Origin: an uncultured Bacteroidota bacterium
Lineage (GTDB): Bacteria; Bacteroidota; Bacteroidia; JADZBD01
Direction of reading: 5' to 3'
Length of the DNA: 39,509 nucleotides
Assembly: GCA_937924855.1 (NCBI GenBank)
Contig: CALEYQ010000079.1
Location: 1 to 39,509 of the forward strand
Shown here: positions 24,235 through 32,193 of the stretch, one piece after another
How the letters are laid out: every line of letters starts with the position of its first letter
Numbering within the stretch: the first letter of the stretch is position 1
Notes under the pieces: generated by a model
Told to the model about the DNA's origin: nothing
What the model saw: the letters and a program-made list of their open reading frames with translations, nothing else
The model's database searches: none
Made by a program: the position numbers and the translations under genes

Positions 24235-24945
24235 TTAAAGGTTCAATGAAACAACTGCGGCTTCAGCGGCGGCCTGTTCGGCACCTTTTTTGGAAAAATG
24301 CCTGCCTTTTCCGGAAAGTTCCCCATCGAGAAACAATTCCACCACAAATTCCTTTTCATGGTTCAGCCCCTCTTCGCTCACCAGGCGGAAATCAAATTTG
24401 ATTTTGTTTTTCTGGGCATATTCTATAACCCGGCTTTTGTAATCCTGGTCTTGCTGTTCCAGTTCATCAATGTCGAAATGGACTTTAATTACCCTTTCGA
24501 GCACAAATTTCCGGGTTTTGGGATAGCCCTTATCGAGGTACACCGCTCCGATGAGTGCTTCAAAGCAATCGCCGAGGGCAGAGCCGGGCCGGCCGGGTTC
24601 AATTTTGGCGTCCATGAATTTTTTCAGACCCATTTTTACCGCAATTTTATGATGTTGCTGACGGCTTACCATTTTTGAGCGCATTTTGGTAAGGAACCCT
24701 TCATCCCGGAAGGGAAAAACACGGAAGAGGTATTCGGCGATAATACTCCCCAGGATGGCATCACCCAAAAATTCAAGTCTTTCGTTACTGTCGCGGAACC
24801 CCTCTTTAACTTCCCGGCTTTTGGAGCTGTGGCGAAAGGCCTGCTTATAGAGCTCAATATTACCGGGATAAAATCCCAGCATGTTTTTCAGCGAAGTAAA
24901 AAGCTCCTTTTCGGAGGATAATATGAATCTTGCTCTCGAAAGCAA
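24235..24945 (-). CDS. rnc: Ribonuclease III
   Basis: RNase III cuts double-stranded RNA in rRNA processing and mRNA decay. The catalytic domain has the signature SNERLEFLGDAILGS and GDCFEALIGAVYLDKG with the metal-binding acidic residues. A double-stranded RNA-binding domain follows (DYKSRVIEYAQ to GAEQAAAEAAV). The frame is open to a TTG at 24966, but a TATCTTTG promoter box covers 24964-24971, so I place the start at the TTG at 24945; an in-frame ATG at about 24882 (before LGFYPGN) is a shorter alternative. Its usual upstream neighbour fabF is displaced by the gene at 25398. Confidence 0.92.
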   Translation of the reverse strand: MLSRARFILSSEKELFTSLKNMLGFYPGNIELYKQAFRHSSKSREVKEGFRDSNERLEFLGDAILGSIIAEYLFRVFPFRDEGFLTKMRSKMVSRQQHHKIAVKMGLKKFMDAKIEPGRPGSALGDCFEALIGAVYLDKGYPKTRKFVLERVIKVHFDIDELEQQDQDYKSRVIEYAQKNKIKFDFRLVSEEGLNHEKEFVVELFLDGELSGKGRHFSKKGAEQAAAEAAVVSLNL

Positions 24946-24963
24946 TTTGGGCGGTTGTTTGTA

Positions 24964-24971
24964 CAAAGATA
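24964..24971 (-). promoter_or_regulatory. -7 promoter element of rnc
   Basis: TATCTTTG on the minus strand is a full TAnnTTTG match, 18 nt before the proposed TTG start. No -33 TTTG is seen at the usual spacing. Confidence 0.55.
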
Positions 24972-25397
24972 AAAATTACCCAAAGAGTAATCCTTCAGAA
25001 CGGGGTAAGGATTGGCGGAAAGATCTCATTCCTAACCCGGGCATCAGGACAGAAAAACAATTCGATGGTGTTTTGTCCTTTCTCTTTTTCAGGGCCAATC
25101 AAATTATTAATCCCTCTGAGAACTTTAAAGACAGAGGACTCATTACGACTAAAGCATTTTCATACCGGGCGAGTGGATTGGGTTGATATAAACTTCCCTG
25201 GAAACCCGGCTTTACTTCTCCAACCCCAAAAAATTGAATCCCAATTTCATATAATCTTAGGCAAATCCGAATAATTTCAATAGAAGGTGGTATCCGGATT
25301 AGTTGGCTTTGTTTGCATACCCACAAAACAACCTCCAATTATCAGCATTGCAATAAATTCCCTTTTTTCATATGTTTGGTTATAAAATCCGATTGTC
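24972..25397. other. Non-coding stretch between rnc and the T9SS gene
   Basis: About 425 nt without a supported gene. Short frames here (for example near 25099-25338) have no recognisable protein features. The right end carries the promoter at 25347-25378. The stretch sits where rnc and fabF normally adjoin and may be part of the inserted segment. Confidence 0.6.
25347..25378 (+). promoter_or_regulatory. Promoter of the T9SS repeat-protein gene
   Basis: ATTG (25347-25350), 20 nt, then TATGTTTG (25371-25378): a near-perfect Bacteroidota promoter. It lies 19 nt before the TTG start at 25398 and supports that start. Confidence 0.7.
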
Positions 25398-26807
25398 TTG
25401 AGAATTCATCCTGAGAAGGTTCTTTTCGTTTTCCTTTTTTTCTGGAATTTTTCAGCTTTTACCCAGCAAATATCATTTGAGAGGTACTATAATAATCTTA
25501 ATTCCTATCATGGCTCCTCAGTTCAACAAACCTTTGACGGGGGTTATGTTATTACCGGCGTCCACAGCGTTACAACCTTCAATAATAACCTTGTGCTTTT
25601 TAAAACTGATTCTGTTGGGAATCTTCTGTGGATAAAATCCTATGGTGGGCCGAATAACGATGGGGGACAATGTGTAAAACAAACTCTCGACAGCGGGTTC
25701 GTTATTGTTGGAACAAAGGATTATAATTCCACTTCGGACAGTAAAATCTGGCTACTCAGGACTGATAAAAATGGGGATACACTATGGTCTAAGTCCATTA
25801 TTGCCGGTTTAGGTGCCAATGTAGGATATTATGTAGAACAAACAACAGACACAGGATTCATTATTTGTGGTTATACTTCTGCCGTGGGAGCTGGCAGTTA
25901 TGATGTATTTATTGTAAAATCGGATTTAAATGGAGATACGGTTTGGACTAAGACTTTTGGGAGTCAATATGCTGACGCGGCATATTGCATAAAACAAACA
26001 ATTGATGGCGGCTACATTGTAACTGGATATTATGGAACTAGCCTTCCTTTTAATTCAGATGTTTATGTTATTAAGACAAATGCAATTGGGGATAGTTTAT
26101 GGACTAGGAAATATGGGGGGTGTCGATCAGATGTGGCACACTCGGTAGAAGAAACCTCAGATGGGGGATATGTACTTGGTGGAATGACAAGCAGTTTCAG
26201 TGACACGATTTTTTGGAACATGTATCTTATTAAAACCAATGCGAATGGAGATACCCTTTGGACAAAAGACTACGGGTTGCCTGGAAGCGAAAACATTTAT
26301 TCCGTCAGACAAACAAGCGATAATGGATTTATGCTTTTTGGAAACATCAACGGGGCCTCAATTGTAAAAACAAATTCAGTTGGAGATACCTTATGGACCA
26401 AGTCGTACAATGGAATTGCCTGGTTTGGGGACCTTACCGCTGATGGGGGTTGCATAATAACAGGAGATTTTGGCCAATTTGGAAACTCCATTTATCTATT
26501 GAAAACCGACAGCTCCGGTTACGCCATTACCGGTTTTGGGGAACCGGCAGGTGACGTCATGGGTGGCTTTTCAGTATATCCCAATCCCTTTTCTGATTAT
26601 GCCACCCTGGTAATTTCGGCCGGGTATCTGCAAGACAAGCCCCTGCTGAGAATCTTTGATATAGCAGGAAAGATTGTTCTGGAGCAGATAATTACAAATG
26701 AGCGAACAGCCCTTCAAAGAGGCAACCTTTCTCCCGGAATCTTTATTTGCCATTTAACATCCAAAAATGGAATACTCGCTTCCGGGAAAATCATCCTCAC
26801 GGATTAG
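25398..26807 (+). CDS. Secreted repeat protein with T9SS sorting domain
   Basis: A 469-residue exported protein beginning with a TTG start and a signal peptide (about 1-22, ending SAFTQQ). The body consists of about seven repeats of roughly 50 residues, each with a core like IKTNANGDTLWTKDYG and a second strand pair like TSDGGYVLGG. This is the pattern of surface beta-propeller-like repeat proteins. The last 80 residues are a type A T9SS C-terminal sorting domain: FSVYPNPFSDYATL, LRIFDIAGKIV and LSPGIFICHL with a final KIILTD. The type IX system would export it across the outer membrane and attach or release it. Ligand unknown. The gene faces fabF and rnc from the opposite strand. Confidence 0.9.
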   Translation: MRIHPEKVLFVFLFFWNFSAFTQQISFERYYNNLNSYHGSSVQQTFDGGYVITGVHSVTTFNNNLVLFKTDSVGNLLWIKSYGGPNNDGGQCVKQTLDSGFVIVGTKDYNSTSDSKIWLLRTDKNGDTLWSKSIIAGLGANVGYYVEQTTDTGFIICGYTSAVGAGSYDVFIVKSDLNGDTVWTKTFGSQYADAAYCIKQTIDGGYIVTGYYGTSLPFNSDVYVIKTNAIGDSLWTRKYGGCRSDVAHSVEETSDGGYVLGGMTSSFSDTIFWNMYLIKTNANGDTLWTKDYGLPGSENIYSVRQTSDNGFMLFGNINGASIVKTNSVGDTLWTKSYNGIAWFGDLTADGGCIITGDFGQFGNSIYLLKTDSSGYAITGFGEPAGDVMGGFSVYPNPFSDYATLVISAGYLQDKPLLRIFDIAGKIVLEQIITNERTALQRGNLSPGIFICHLTSKNGILASGKIILTD

Positions 26808-26838
26808 CATTAGTACAAATAAAAAAAGAGAGAATACC

Positions 26839-28095
26839 TCAGGAATTATACTTCCCAACAATAACCGAGGCATTGTGTCCACCGAAGCCGAAAGTATTGC
26901 TTAAAGCGGCTCTTACTTCACGCTTTTGGGCTTTTTCAAAAGTAAAGTTAAGCTTGCGGTCAATCTCGGGATCATCCGTAAAATGATTGATGGTTGGTGG
27001 AACCACATCGTCCTTAACGGCCATGATGCAGGCCAGAGATTCAATAGCTCCGGCAGCACCCAGGAGGTGACCGGTCATGGATTTGGTGGAGCTGATGTTC
27101 AGCTTGTACGCATGCTCGCCAAATACTTTTTGAATGGCTTTTGTTTCTGCAATATCTCCCAGGGGAGTTGATGTGCCATGCACATTAATATAATCAATGA
27201 TTTCGGTTGTCAAATTTCCGTCTGAAAGGGCGTGAAGCATAACATTCATCGCTCCCAGTCCTTCCGGATGCGGTGCGGTAATGTGATGTGCATCGGCCGT
27301 CATGCCGCCACCCAGAACCTCAGCATAAATTTTAGCACCCCGCTTTTGGGCATGCTCCAACTCCTCAAGAATAATACAAGCAGAGCCCTCTCCCAATACA
27401 AAACCATCGCGGTCTTTATCGAAAGGACGGGAGGCAGTTTGGGGATCGTCGTTCCGGGTAGAAAGGGCCTGTAAAGCATTAAATCCTCCTACACCCATTT
27501 CATTGATGGCGGCTTCAGAACCACCCGATACAATAACATCGGCTTTTCCCCAGCGGATGTAGTTGAAGGCATCGATCAGGGCGTGGGTTGAAGAAGCACA
27601 GGCCGAAACGGTGGTATAGTTAATTCCACGCAATCCGTATTTGATGGAGATATGACCCGAACAGATGTCGGAAATCATTTTGGGTATGAAAAAGGGATTG
27701 AATCGGGGCGTTCCATCGCCTTTGCAGAAGTTGAATGATTCTTCCTGAAAGGTAATGATACCTCCAATGCCGCTTCCCCAGATAACACCGGCACGATCTG
27801 GATTTAGTTCAGCGAACTGATCCAGACCCGAATCCTTCATTGCCTGAATGGCCGTGGCCATTCCGAACTGGGTAAACAAATCGAGCTTACGGCCCTCTTT
27901 GCGATCAAAATATTCTTCGGGGTTAAAGCCCTTTACCTCACAGGCAAAGCGGGTTTTGAATTTTTCGGCATTGAAACGCGTAATAGCACCCGCACCGCTC
28001 TTACCGGCCACCAGATTTGTCCAGTATTCTTCTACTGAATTACCTAAGGGCGTAAGAGCGCCAAGGCCGGTAACGACTACCCGTCTTAACTGCAT
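26839..28095 (-). CDS. fabF: 3-oxoacyl-[acyl-carrier-protein] synthase II
   Basis: FabF condenses malonyl-ACP with acyl-ACP in fatty-acid elongation. The 418-residue protein has the thiolase-fold catalytic triad: Cys166 in SACASSTHAL, His306 in NVHGTSTPLGD and His343 in MTGHLLGAAGA. The length is normal. It lies 25 nt after acpP on the same strand, so the carrier protein and its condensing enzyme are coexpressed. Normally rnc would follow immediately in this phylum, but here a T9SS gene on the other strand lies in between. Confidence 0.97.
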   Translation of the reverse strand: MQLRRVVVTGLGALTPLGNSVEEYWTNLVAGKSGAGAITRFNAEKFKTRFACEVKGFNPEEYFDRKEGRKLDLFTQFGMATAIQAMKDSGLDQFAELNPDRAGVIWGSGIGGIITFQEESFNFCKGDGTPRFNPFFIPKMISDICSGHISIKYGLRGINYTTVSACASSTHALIDAFNYIRWGKADVIVSGGSEAAINEMGVGGFNALQALSTRNDDPQTASRPFDKDRDGFVLGEGSACIILEELEHAQKRGAKIYAEVLGGGMTADAHHITAPHPEGLGAMNVMLHALSDGNLTTEIIDYINVHGTSTPLGDIAETKAIQKVFGEHAYKLNISSTKSMTGHLLGAAGAIESLACIMAVKDDVVPPTINHFTDDPEIDRKLNFTFEKAQKREVRAALSNTFGFGGHNASVIVGKYNS

Positions 28096-28120
28096 ACCTT
28101 AAATATAAAAAAAGAAATCG

Positions 28121-28357
28121 TTATTTGGCGTTTGCCTCGATATAGGAAACAGCTTCCCCAACGGTGCTGATCTTTTCAGCCTGATCGTCCGGAATAGCAA
28201 TGTTAAATTCCTTTTCAAACTCCATAATCAATTCAACCGTATCCAGGGAGTCCGCACCCAGGTCGTTGGTGAAACTGGCCGCGGGAGTTACTTCCTTTTC
28301 ATCAACTCCAAGTTTATCTACGATAATGGCCTTTACCCGGTTTGCAATGTCTGACAT
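28121..28357 (-). CDS. acpP: Acyl carrier protein
   Basis: A 78-residue acidic carrier protein. The phosphopantetheine attachment serine is Ser37 in GADSLDTVELIMEFE. It carries growing acyl chains for FabF and the other Fab enzymes. It is the first gene of acpP-fabF, with a TATCTTTG box 30 nt upstream. Confidence 0.97.
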   Translation of the reverse strand: MSDIANRVKAIIVDKLGVDEKEVTPAASFTNDLGADSLDTVELIMEFEKEFNIAIPDDQAEKISTVGEAVSYIEANAK

Positions 28358-28387
28358 TTTAAATCTATTTTATGGTTTATGTGGCTG

Positions 28388-28395
28388 CAAAGATA
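28388..28395 (-). promoter_or_regulatory. -7 promoter element of acpP
   Basis: TATCTTTG on the minus strand, a full TAnnTTTG match located 30 nt before the acpP ATG. The -33 region is not convincing. Confidence 0.55.
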
Positions 28396-28465
28396 TATGA
28401 AAATGGAAAATCAGGAAGGGTTTAAATAAAAATCCGTTGGTTGAGTTTAAAATACTGCTTTTCAA

Positions 28466-30427
28466 CTATTTAAACTCATCGGGTAAAGGGCCGAACTGAG
28501 ACAGGCCCAGGCGGGCTTGTGCATGGTCTGGCTTGATTTTCAGGCACTTAGTCCATGCATCTCGGGCTTCGGGCAGCCGGCCCAGGGTAAAATTCAAGCC
28601 CCCAAGATTATACCACATTTCGGCATCATCGGGGTAATAGGCCAGGGCTTTTTCCAGGTGTGGAAGGGCTGCCTTAAGGTCGCCGGCCTTTACCAGATTC
28701 TCGGCCTTTTTAACATAATGGTTCGATAACAGGGGATCGTATTGGTTTTTGAAATCGGGATGCCTCGGGAAAAACTCACGGGCGCGGTTCCAAAAATATT
28801 CTGAACTGTCGATCCGGTTCAAACGGTAATGAGCCGAACCCAGGTAAAACAAAGCATTAACAAACCTGGGATGAAGAGCTACGGCTTTGTGCAAATGATG
28901 TATGGCCTGCTCCAGATACGCTGTTTTCTCTAGGGAGTCTTTGGTGGAGTCGGCCAACACAATATACGAACGACCTGCATTTCCATTCATCCAGGCGGAA
29001 TTGGGAACGGTTTTTACATCTTCCGTAAACAAAGTAATATCGTTCTTCCAGTCGGCGTTTCGATCAATTACCAGGGGCATGCAAATAAGGGTGGGAACCG
29101 AAAGAGCTGCGAAAAAAACTCCCTTCCTGCTCTTTTCTTTTACTTTTTCCAGCAGGTAAAAAAATCCGAGTCCCACCGCCATTACAAAACCCAGGGAAGA
29201 ATGATACACCAATCGCTCTCCCATAGTGGCACCGATATTGAAAAACAGGTTTGAAACAAGAAATAAATGTCCCAAGTAAAATAAAATGGCAAAGGCAATG
29301 GGCTTACGCTTAAAAAAAAGCGGAATTGAAATTACTACCAACCCAACATGAAACAGGATTGAAAAAATAACCCCCGGGTGAGAAAAACTTTTGTAGGGTA
29401 TGGCATTATAGGAATAATCGCTGGAAAGGGGATAGGGGAAAATTTGAAGAGAAAGGTATTTAAACAGCACAAATATTTTTGTGGCCAGTTTTTCGGCCGG
29501 GTTGGCCAGCACATAGGGGTTGTTGAGCAATTCAGGATCTTCCTTGCCGAATCCTTTTACGATTGACAGCCGGATCAAAAGAAAAAAAGCCAACACAAAA
29601 AAGTAAGGCAACGTGTGGAGCAATGCTTTGGGTAAATCTGCCTTCCTGAAAATATACAGGGAAGCCGGAATGAGCACGGCCAGTGTAACTCCCCATTCTT
29701 TACTCAGCAAGGTGCAAAGAAACAATACTATTCCGGCCGCTACATTCTTTATGCCGGGTTGTTCAAAATTCCGGAACACGAAAATGAAGGTTCCCACCAT
29801 AAAAAGGAGTGACATGATTTCATCGCGGCTTTTGGTATTGGCAACTACCTCGGTATGGATGGGATGAATCAGAAAAATAAGGGAAATAAAAAACGCCAGG
29901 TCGTTGCCACGGGGTAAATCACGAAACAGGTGTTGGGAAAGAAAGTAAAAAAGCAACAAAACGGAAAACACATACAACAGAACATTCACCATATGCCGTA
30001 TAAAAGGATTGTCGCCAAATAACTCCCACTCAATGGCAAATGTTACAATGCTCAGGGGCCGGTACCTCCCGCCCTCAAGCTGATCCTTTACGCCCAACTG
30101 TTCGTAAAAACTGGCGTAGGCATCCTTCTTCATTATTTTGGGAATACCTGAAAAACCTTCCTTCACATAAGCATTTTTGGTTATTACCGGCTCATCATCA
30201 AGGGCGGTTTGATTATAAAATGTGTTGGCATAAAATACCAGTCCAACCAAAGCAAGTATCAGATATTTAATCCGCATGGAGAAGGGCAGCAAATCCGGGG
30301 TAAGGGTTTCTTCCAACGTAATTGTCGCTGGCTGCTTTTGGGGCTTTTGACTGAGCCCCTTTCTTTTCATGTTTTTTCCCTTTCCAAGCTTTCCGGGGGA
30401 ATGGCCGGAATTGTCAAAATTTCCCAT
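28466..30427 (-). CDS. TMTC-like membrane protein with C-terminal TPR repeats
   Basis: A 653-residue protein. The N-terminal about 60 residues are basic and disordered, followed by roughly nine hydrophobic segments (about 55-420) and then tetratricopeptide repeats (about 470-650, for example LGSAHYRLNRIDSSEYFW and MWYNLGGLNFTLGRLPEA). Motifs match the TMTC/GT-C glycosyltransferase-like family: an acidic DDEPVI after the first helix, GRYRPLSIVTFAIEW, and LIHPIHTEVVAN. Animal TMTC proteins are O-mannosyltransferases. Bacterial relatives are common but mostly uncharacterised, so glycosyl transfer is inferred. A second start at 30370 (MKRKG) is possible. It follows the caspase-like gene directly (TGA and ATG 1 nt apart) and ends a four-gene unit. 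Confidence 0.85.
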   Translation of the reverse strand: MGNFDNSGHSPGKLGKGKNMKRKGLSQKPQKQPATITLEETLTPDLLPFSMRIKYLILALVGLVFYANTFYNQTALDDEPVITKNAYVKEGFSGIPKIMKKDAYASFYEQLGVKDQLEGGRYRPLSIVTFAIEWELFGDNPFIRHMVNVLLYVFSVLLLFYFLSQHLFRDLPRGNDLAFFISLIFLIHPIHTEVVANTKSRDEIMSLLFMVGTFIFVFRNFEQPGIKNVAAGIVLFLCTLLSKEWGVTLAVLIPASLYIFRKADLPKALLHTLPYFFVLAFFLLIRLSIVKGFGKEDPELLNNPYVLANPAEKLATKIFVLFKYLSLQIFPYPLSSDYSYNAIPYKSFSHPGVIFSILFHVGLVVISIPLFFKRKPIAFAILFYLGHLFLVSNLFFNIGATMGERLVYHSSLGFVMAVGLGFFYLLEKVKEKSRKGVFFAALSVPTLICMPLVIDRNADWKNDITLFTEDVKTVPNSAWMNGNAGRSYIVLADSTKDSLEKTAYLEQAIHHLHKAVALHPRFVNALFYLGSAHYRLNRIDSSEYFWNRAREFFPRHPDFKNQYDPLLSNHYVKKAENLVKAGDLKAALPHLEKALAYYPDDAEMWYNLGGLNFTLGRLPEARDAWTKCLKIKPDHAQARLGLSQFGPLPDEFK

Positions 30428-30428
30428 A

Positions 30429-30998
30429 TCAGAGATGAACCATTTTAAATTCCAGAGCCCGGGTCAGAAACCGGTAATCGCTGAAAATTTTTCGCTTTAA
30501 TACCGAAACTTCTTTGTATTGCTGAAACAGATCCATCAACAACATATCAAAAACAGTGCTTTCCAAAAAATTTATTTCGGAACGATAACCGCAAACACAA
30601 AGGGCTCCTGTTTTGTCCAGAAAACGAAGGATTTTCCGGTGCTCAATATCCAGGGTAAGACAACTTCCGAAATGAATGATTTTATCGCGGCAGGAATCTT
30701 CCATCATTTCGGCCAGCTCTTCCAAATACAAATGCTCTTTACCCACCTGAATGCTGCCCGGAAAACCGTGGAAAGATAAATAGCCAATGGAGTAAGCCGA
30801 ATACTTTCTCAATTTCCATTGGTTCAGATAATATTGAAGATTTTCTTTGGTTCCGCACTGTTTATAAATATAATCAATGCCAAAGTTCTGCTTCATAAAA
30901 ACCAAAGCACTCAGAATGCTGGACTTATCTCTCAGGTCCTGTTCCCAATTGCCCTCGAGGCAAAAAATATGTTTGGTATAGCGTTTAGCCCGGGCCAT
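30429..30998 (-). CDS. DUF6642-type protein with caspase/CHAT-like fold signature
   Basis: A 189-residue soluble protein matching my recollection of the Bacteroidota family DUF6642 (start KHIFCLEGNW). The middle has the hallmarks of clan CD cysteine peptidases: a hydrophobic strand ending in the His-Gly pair (YLSFHG, His77), a helix (LYLEELAEMM), a second strand ending in Cys (KIIHFGSC, Cys113), and later TGALCVCGY followed by a long helix, as in CHAT domains where an AGA..V.G segment follows the catalytic Cys. I infer a caspase-like fold with a His77/Cys113 dyad; no substrate is known. It overlaps the GNAT gene by 14 nt and abuts the TMTC-like gene. Confidence 0.8.
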   Translation of the reverse strand: MARAKRYTKHIFCLEGNWEQDLRDKSSILSALVFMKQNFGIDYIYKQCGTKENLQYYLNQWKLRKYSAYSIGYLSFHGFPGSIQVGKEHLYLEELAEMMEDSCRDKIIHFGSCLTLDIEHRKILRFLDKTGALCVCGYRSEINFLESTVFDMLLMDLFQQYKEVSVLKRKIFSDYRFLTRALEFKMVHL

Positions 30999-31455
30999 GA
31001 GTTGACTGAACCATTATATGTACTTCTCCTTCGCCAAAACCAAAGGAATGGCAAAAGTTAATCTTGGGTTTAAGTGAATCGGGATAGTTTTCGGTTTTGG
31101 CAAATCCGCATTTCAGAAAAAAGCCGGGAATTACCGTTGTAACAAATACCTTTTCACCGGGAAATTTATCAAGCAGTGCCAGCACTAGTTTTTTCCCCAG
31201 TCCCTTTTTGCGGTATTCCCGCAAAACCCCCAGGGTAGATAGTTCCAGGCAATCGGAATACTTTCGCATGCGGACAAATCCGGCGAGTGCATCCCCCGAA
31301 AAAGCAAGTAAAAAATCACGGATATTAAAATCTCCCATATCCAGTTCCATTCCCGTGGCAATCTGTTTTACCTTTCCGGCAAATTCATCGGTTCCCACCC
31401 GGATTGAAAAAAAACTTTCAACGGGACTTTGTTCCTGTAAGGACTCCTTTTTCAT
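30985..31455 (-). CDS. GNAT-family N-acetyltransferase
   Basis: A 156-residue acetyltransferase of the GNAT fold. The acetyl-CoA-binding motif A is seen as LGVLREYRKKGLGKKLV (about 77-93), preceded by a strand (DALAGFVRMRKY) and followed by IPGFFLKCGFAKTENY, the usual motif B region. It would transfer acetyl from acetyl-CoA to an amine; the substrate is unknown. It overlaps the MORN-repeat gene by 38 nt at its start and the DUF6642 gene by 14 nt at its end, so the three are very probably one transcript. Confidence 0.88.
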   Translation of the reverse strand: MKKESLQEQSPVESFFSIRVGTDEFAGKVKQIATGMELDMGDFNIRDFLLAFSGDALAGFVRMRKYSDCLELSTLGVLREYRKKGLGKKLVLALLDKFPGEKVFVTTVIPGFFLKCGFAKTENYPDSLKPKINFCHSFGFGEGEVHIMVQSTHGPG

Positions 31456-32131
31456 AAAATTCCCGTTTAATTATTTTACCGCTTTCATTATAATAAATCC
31501 ATTCGCCTTCCATCAGATCGTTGGAAAACCTGCCGGTGCTTTCAATATTTCCGTTTTTATGATAGGACTTACATAACCCTTCCCTTACCCCATCGGCAAA
31601 AATGCCTTCCCAGAGTTTTTTCCCCGAAGGATCATAGTATATCGTGGGACCGTTATCGGCTCCTTTGCGGTAAGATTTGGAATAGCACAATTTCCCTGAC
31701 TCATAATAAAACAGTTTTTCACCTTCAATCAGATTATCAATGTAGGGAACCGAAAGCCGCAAGCCTCCCTCGGGATACCACTCGCGGTACAATCCGTTCT
31801 TTGACCCATTAACAAAAACCGTTTGGTCGCGGATGGGACCGTGGGGATAAAAATTAGAGAGGGTATCATAAGGCAACCCGTCTTTTTGAAAACCCCTTTG
31901 GCTCAGTAGGCCGTTGGAACCGAAATATTCAAATTTGCCATCAATCTCACCCATATCATAATGAATAATGGCGCTTATTTGTCCGTTTTCATACCAAAAC
32001 ATCCAGGTGCTGTCTTCGATACCATCAACCTTTTTGCCAAGAAATTTTTTATTTCCGTTGGGATAATAATCGGTGACTATCTGGGCCTGAATGGCGAACG
32101 GAAGAAACAGAAAAATCAGGTACCTCAACAT
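31418..32131 (-). CDS. Exported MORN-type repeat protein (YwqK-like), second copy
   Basis: A 237-residue protein with a short signal peptide (residues 1-16, ending AIQAQ) and about nine MORN_2 repeats (for example YYPNGNKKFLGKKVDG, WYENGQISAIIHYD, YYESGKLCYSKSYRKGAD). It is the same architecture as the protein at 5916-6815, though the sequences are clearly diverged. It leads the four-gene minus-strand unit MORN-GNAT-DUF6642-TMTC, and its gene overlaps GNAT by 38 nt. The 'YwqK antitoxin' label is not supported by any toxin nearby. It is divergent from the sensor kinase gene at 32194. Confidence 0.85.
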   Translation of the reverse strand: MLRYLIFLFLPFAIQAQIVTDYYPNGNKKFLGKKVDGIEDSTWMFWYENGQISAIIHYDMGEIDGKFEYFGSNGLLSQRGFQKDGLPYDTLSNFYPHGPIRDQTVFVNGSKNGLYREWYPEGGLRLSVPYIDNLIEGEKLFYYESGKLCYSKSYRKGADNGPTIYYDPSGKKLWEGIFADGVREGLCKSYHKNGNIESTGRFSNDLMEGEWIYYNESGKIIKREFYEKGVLTGTKSR

Positions 32132-32181
32132 GCTACTAATTTACGCAATTTCCGGCATGGGAGTCAATGCAATACTATTCC

Positions 32182-32189
32182 TACCTTTG
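32182..32189 (+). promoter_or_regulatory. -7 promoter element of the large sensor kinase
   Basis: TACCTTTG, a full TAnnTTTG match, ends 4 nt before the ATG at 32194. If used, the transcript starts at or next to the start codon, i.e. essentially leaderless. Confidence 0.5.
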
Positions 32190-32193
32190 CCAA

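Noticed and set aside
24946..24966. RNase III start at 24966
   Set aside because: That TTG lies inside a TATCTTTG promoter box; transcription would begin downstream of it.
24881..25338. Short ORFs between rnc and the T9SS gene
   Set aside because: They overlap each other on both strands, show no family motif or signal peptide and partly overlap rnc; treated as non-coding.
32167..32193. Sensor-kinase start at 32167
   Set aside because: It precedes the TACCTTTG box at 32182-32189 and adds nine residues without homology value.
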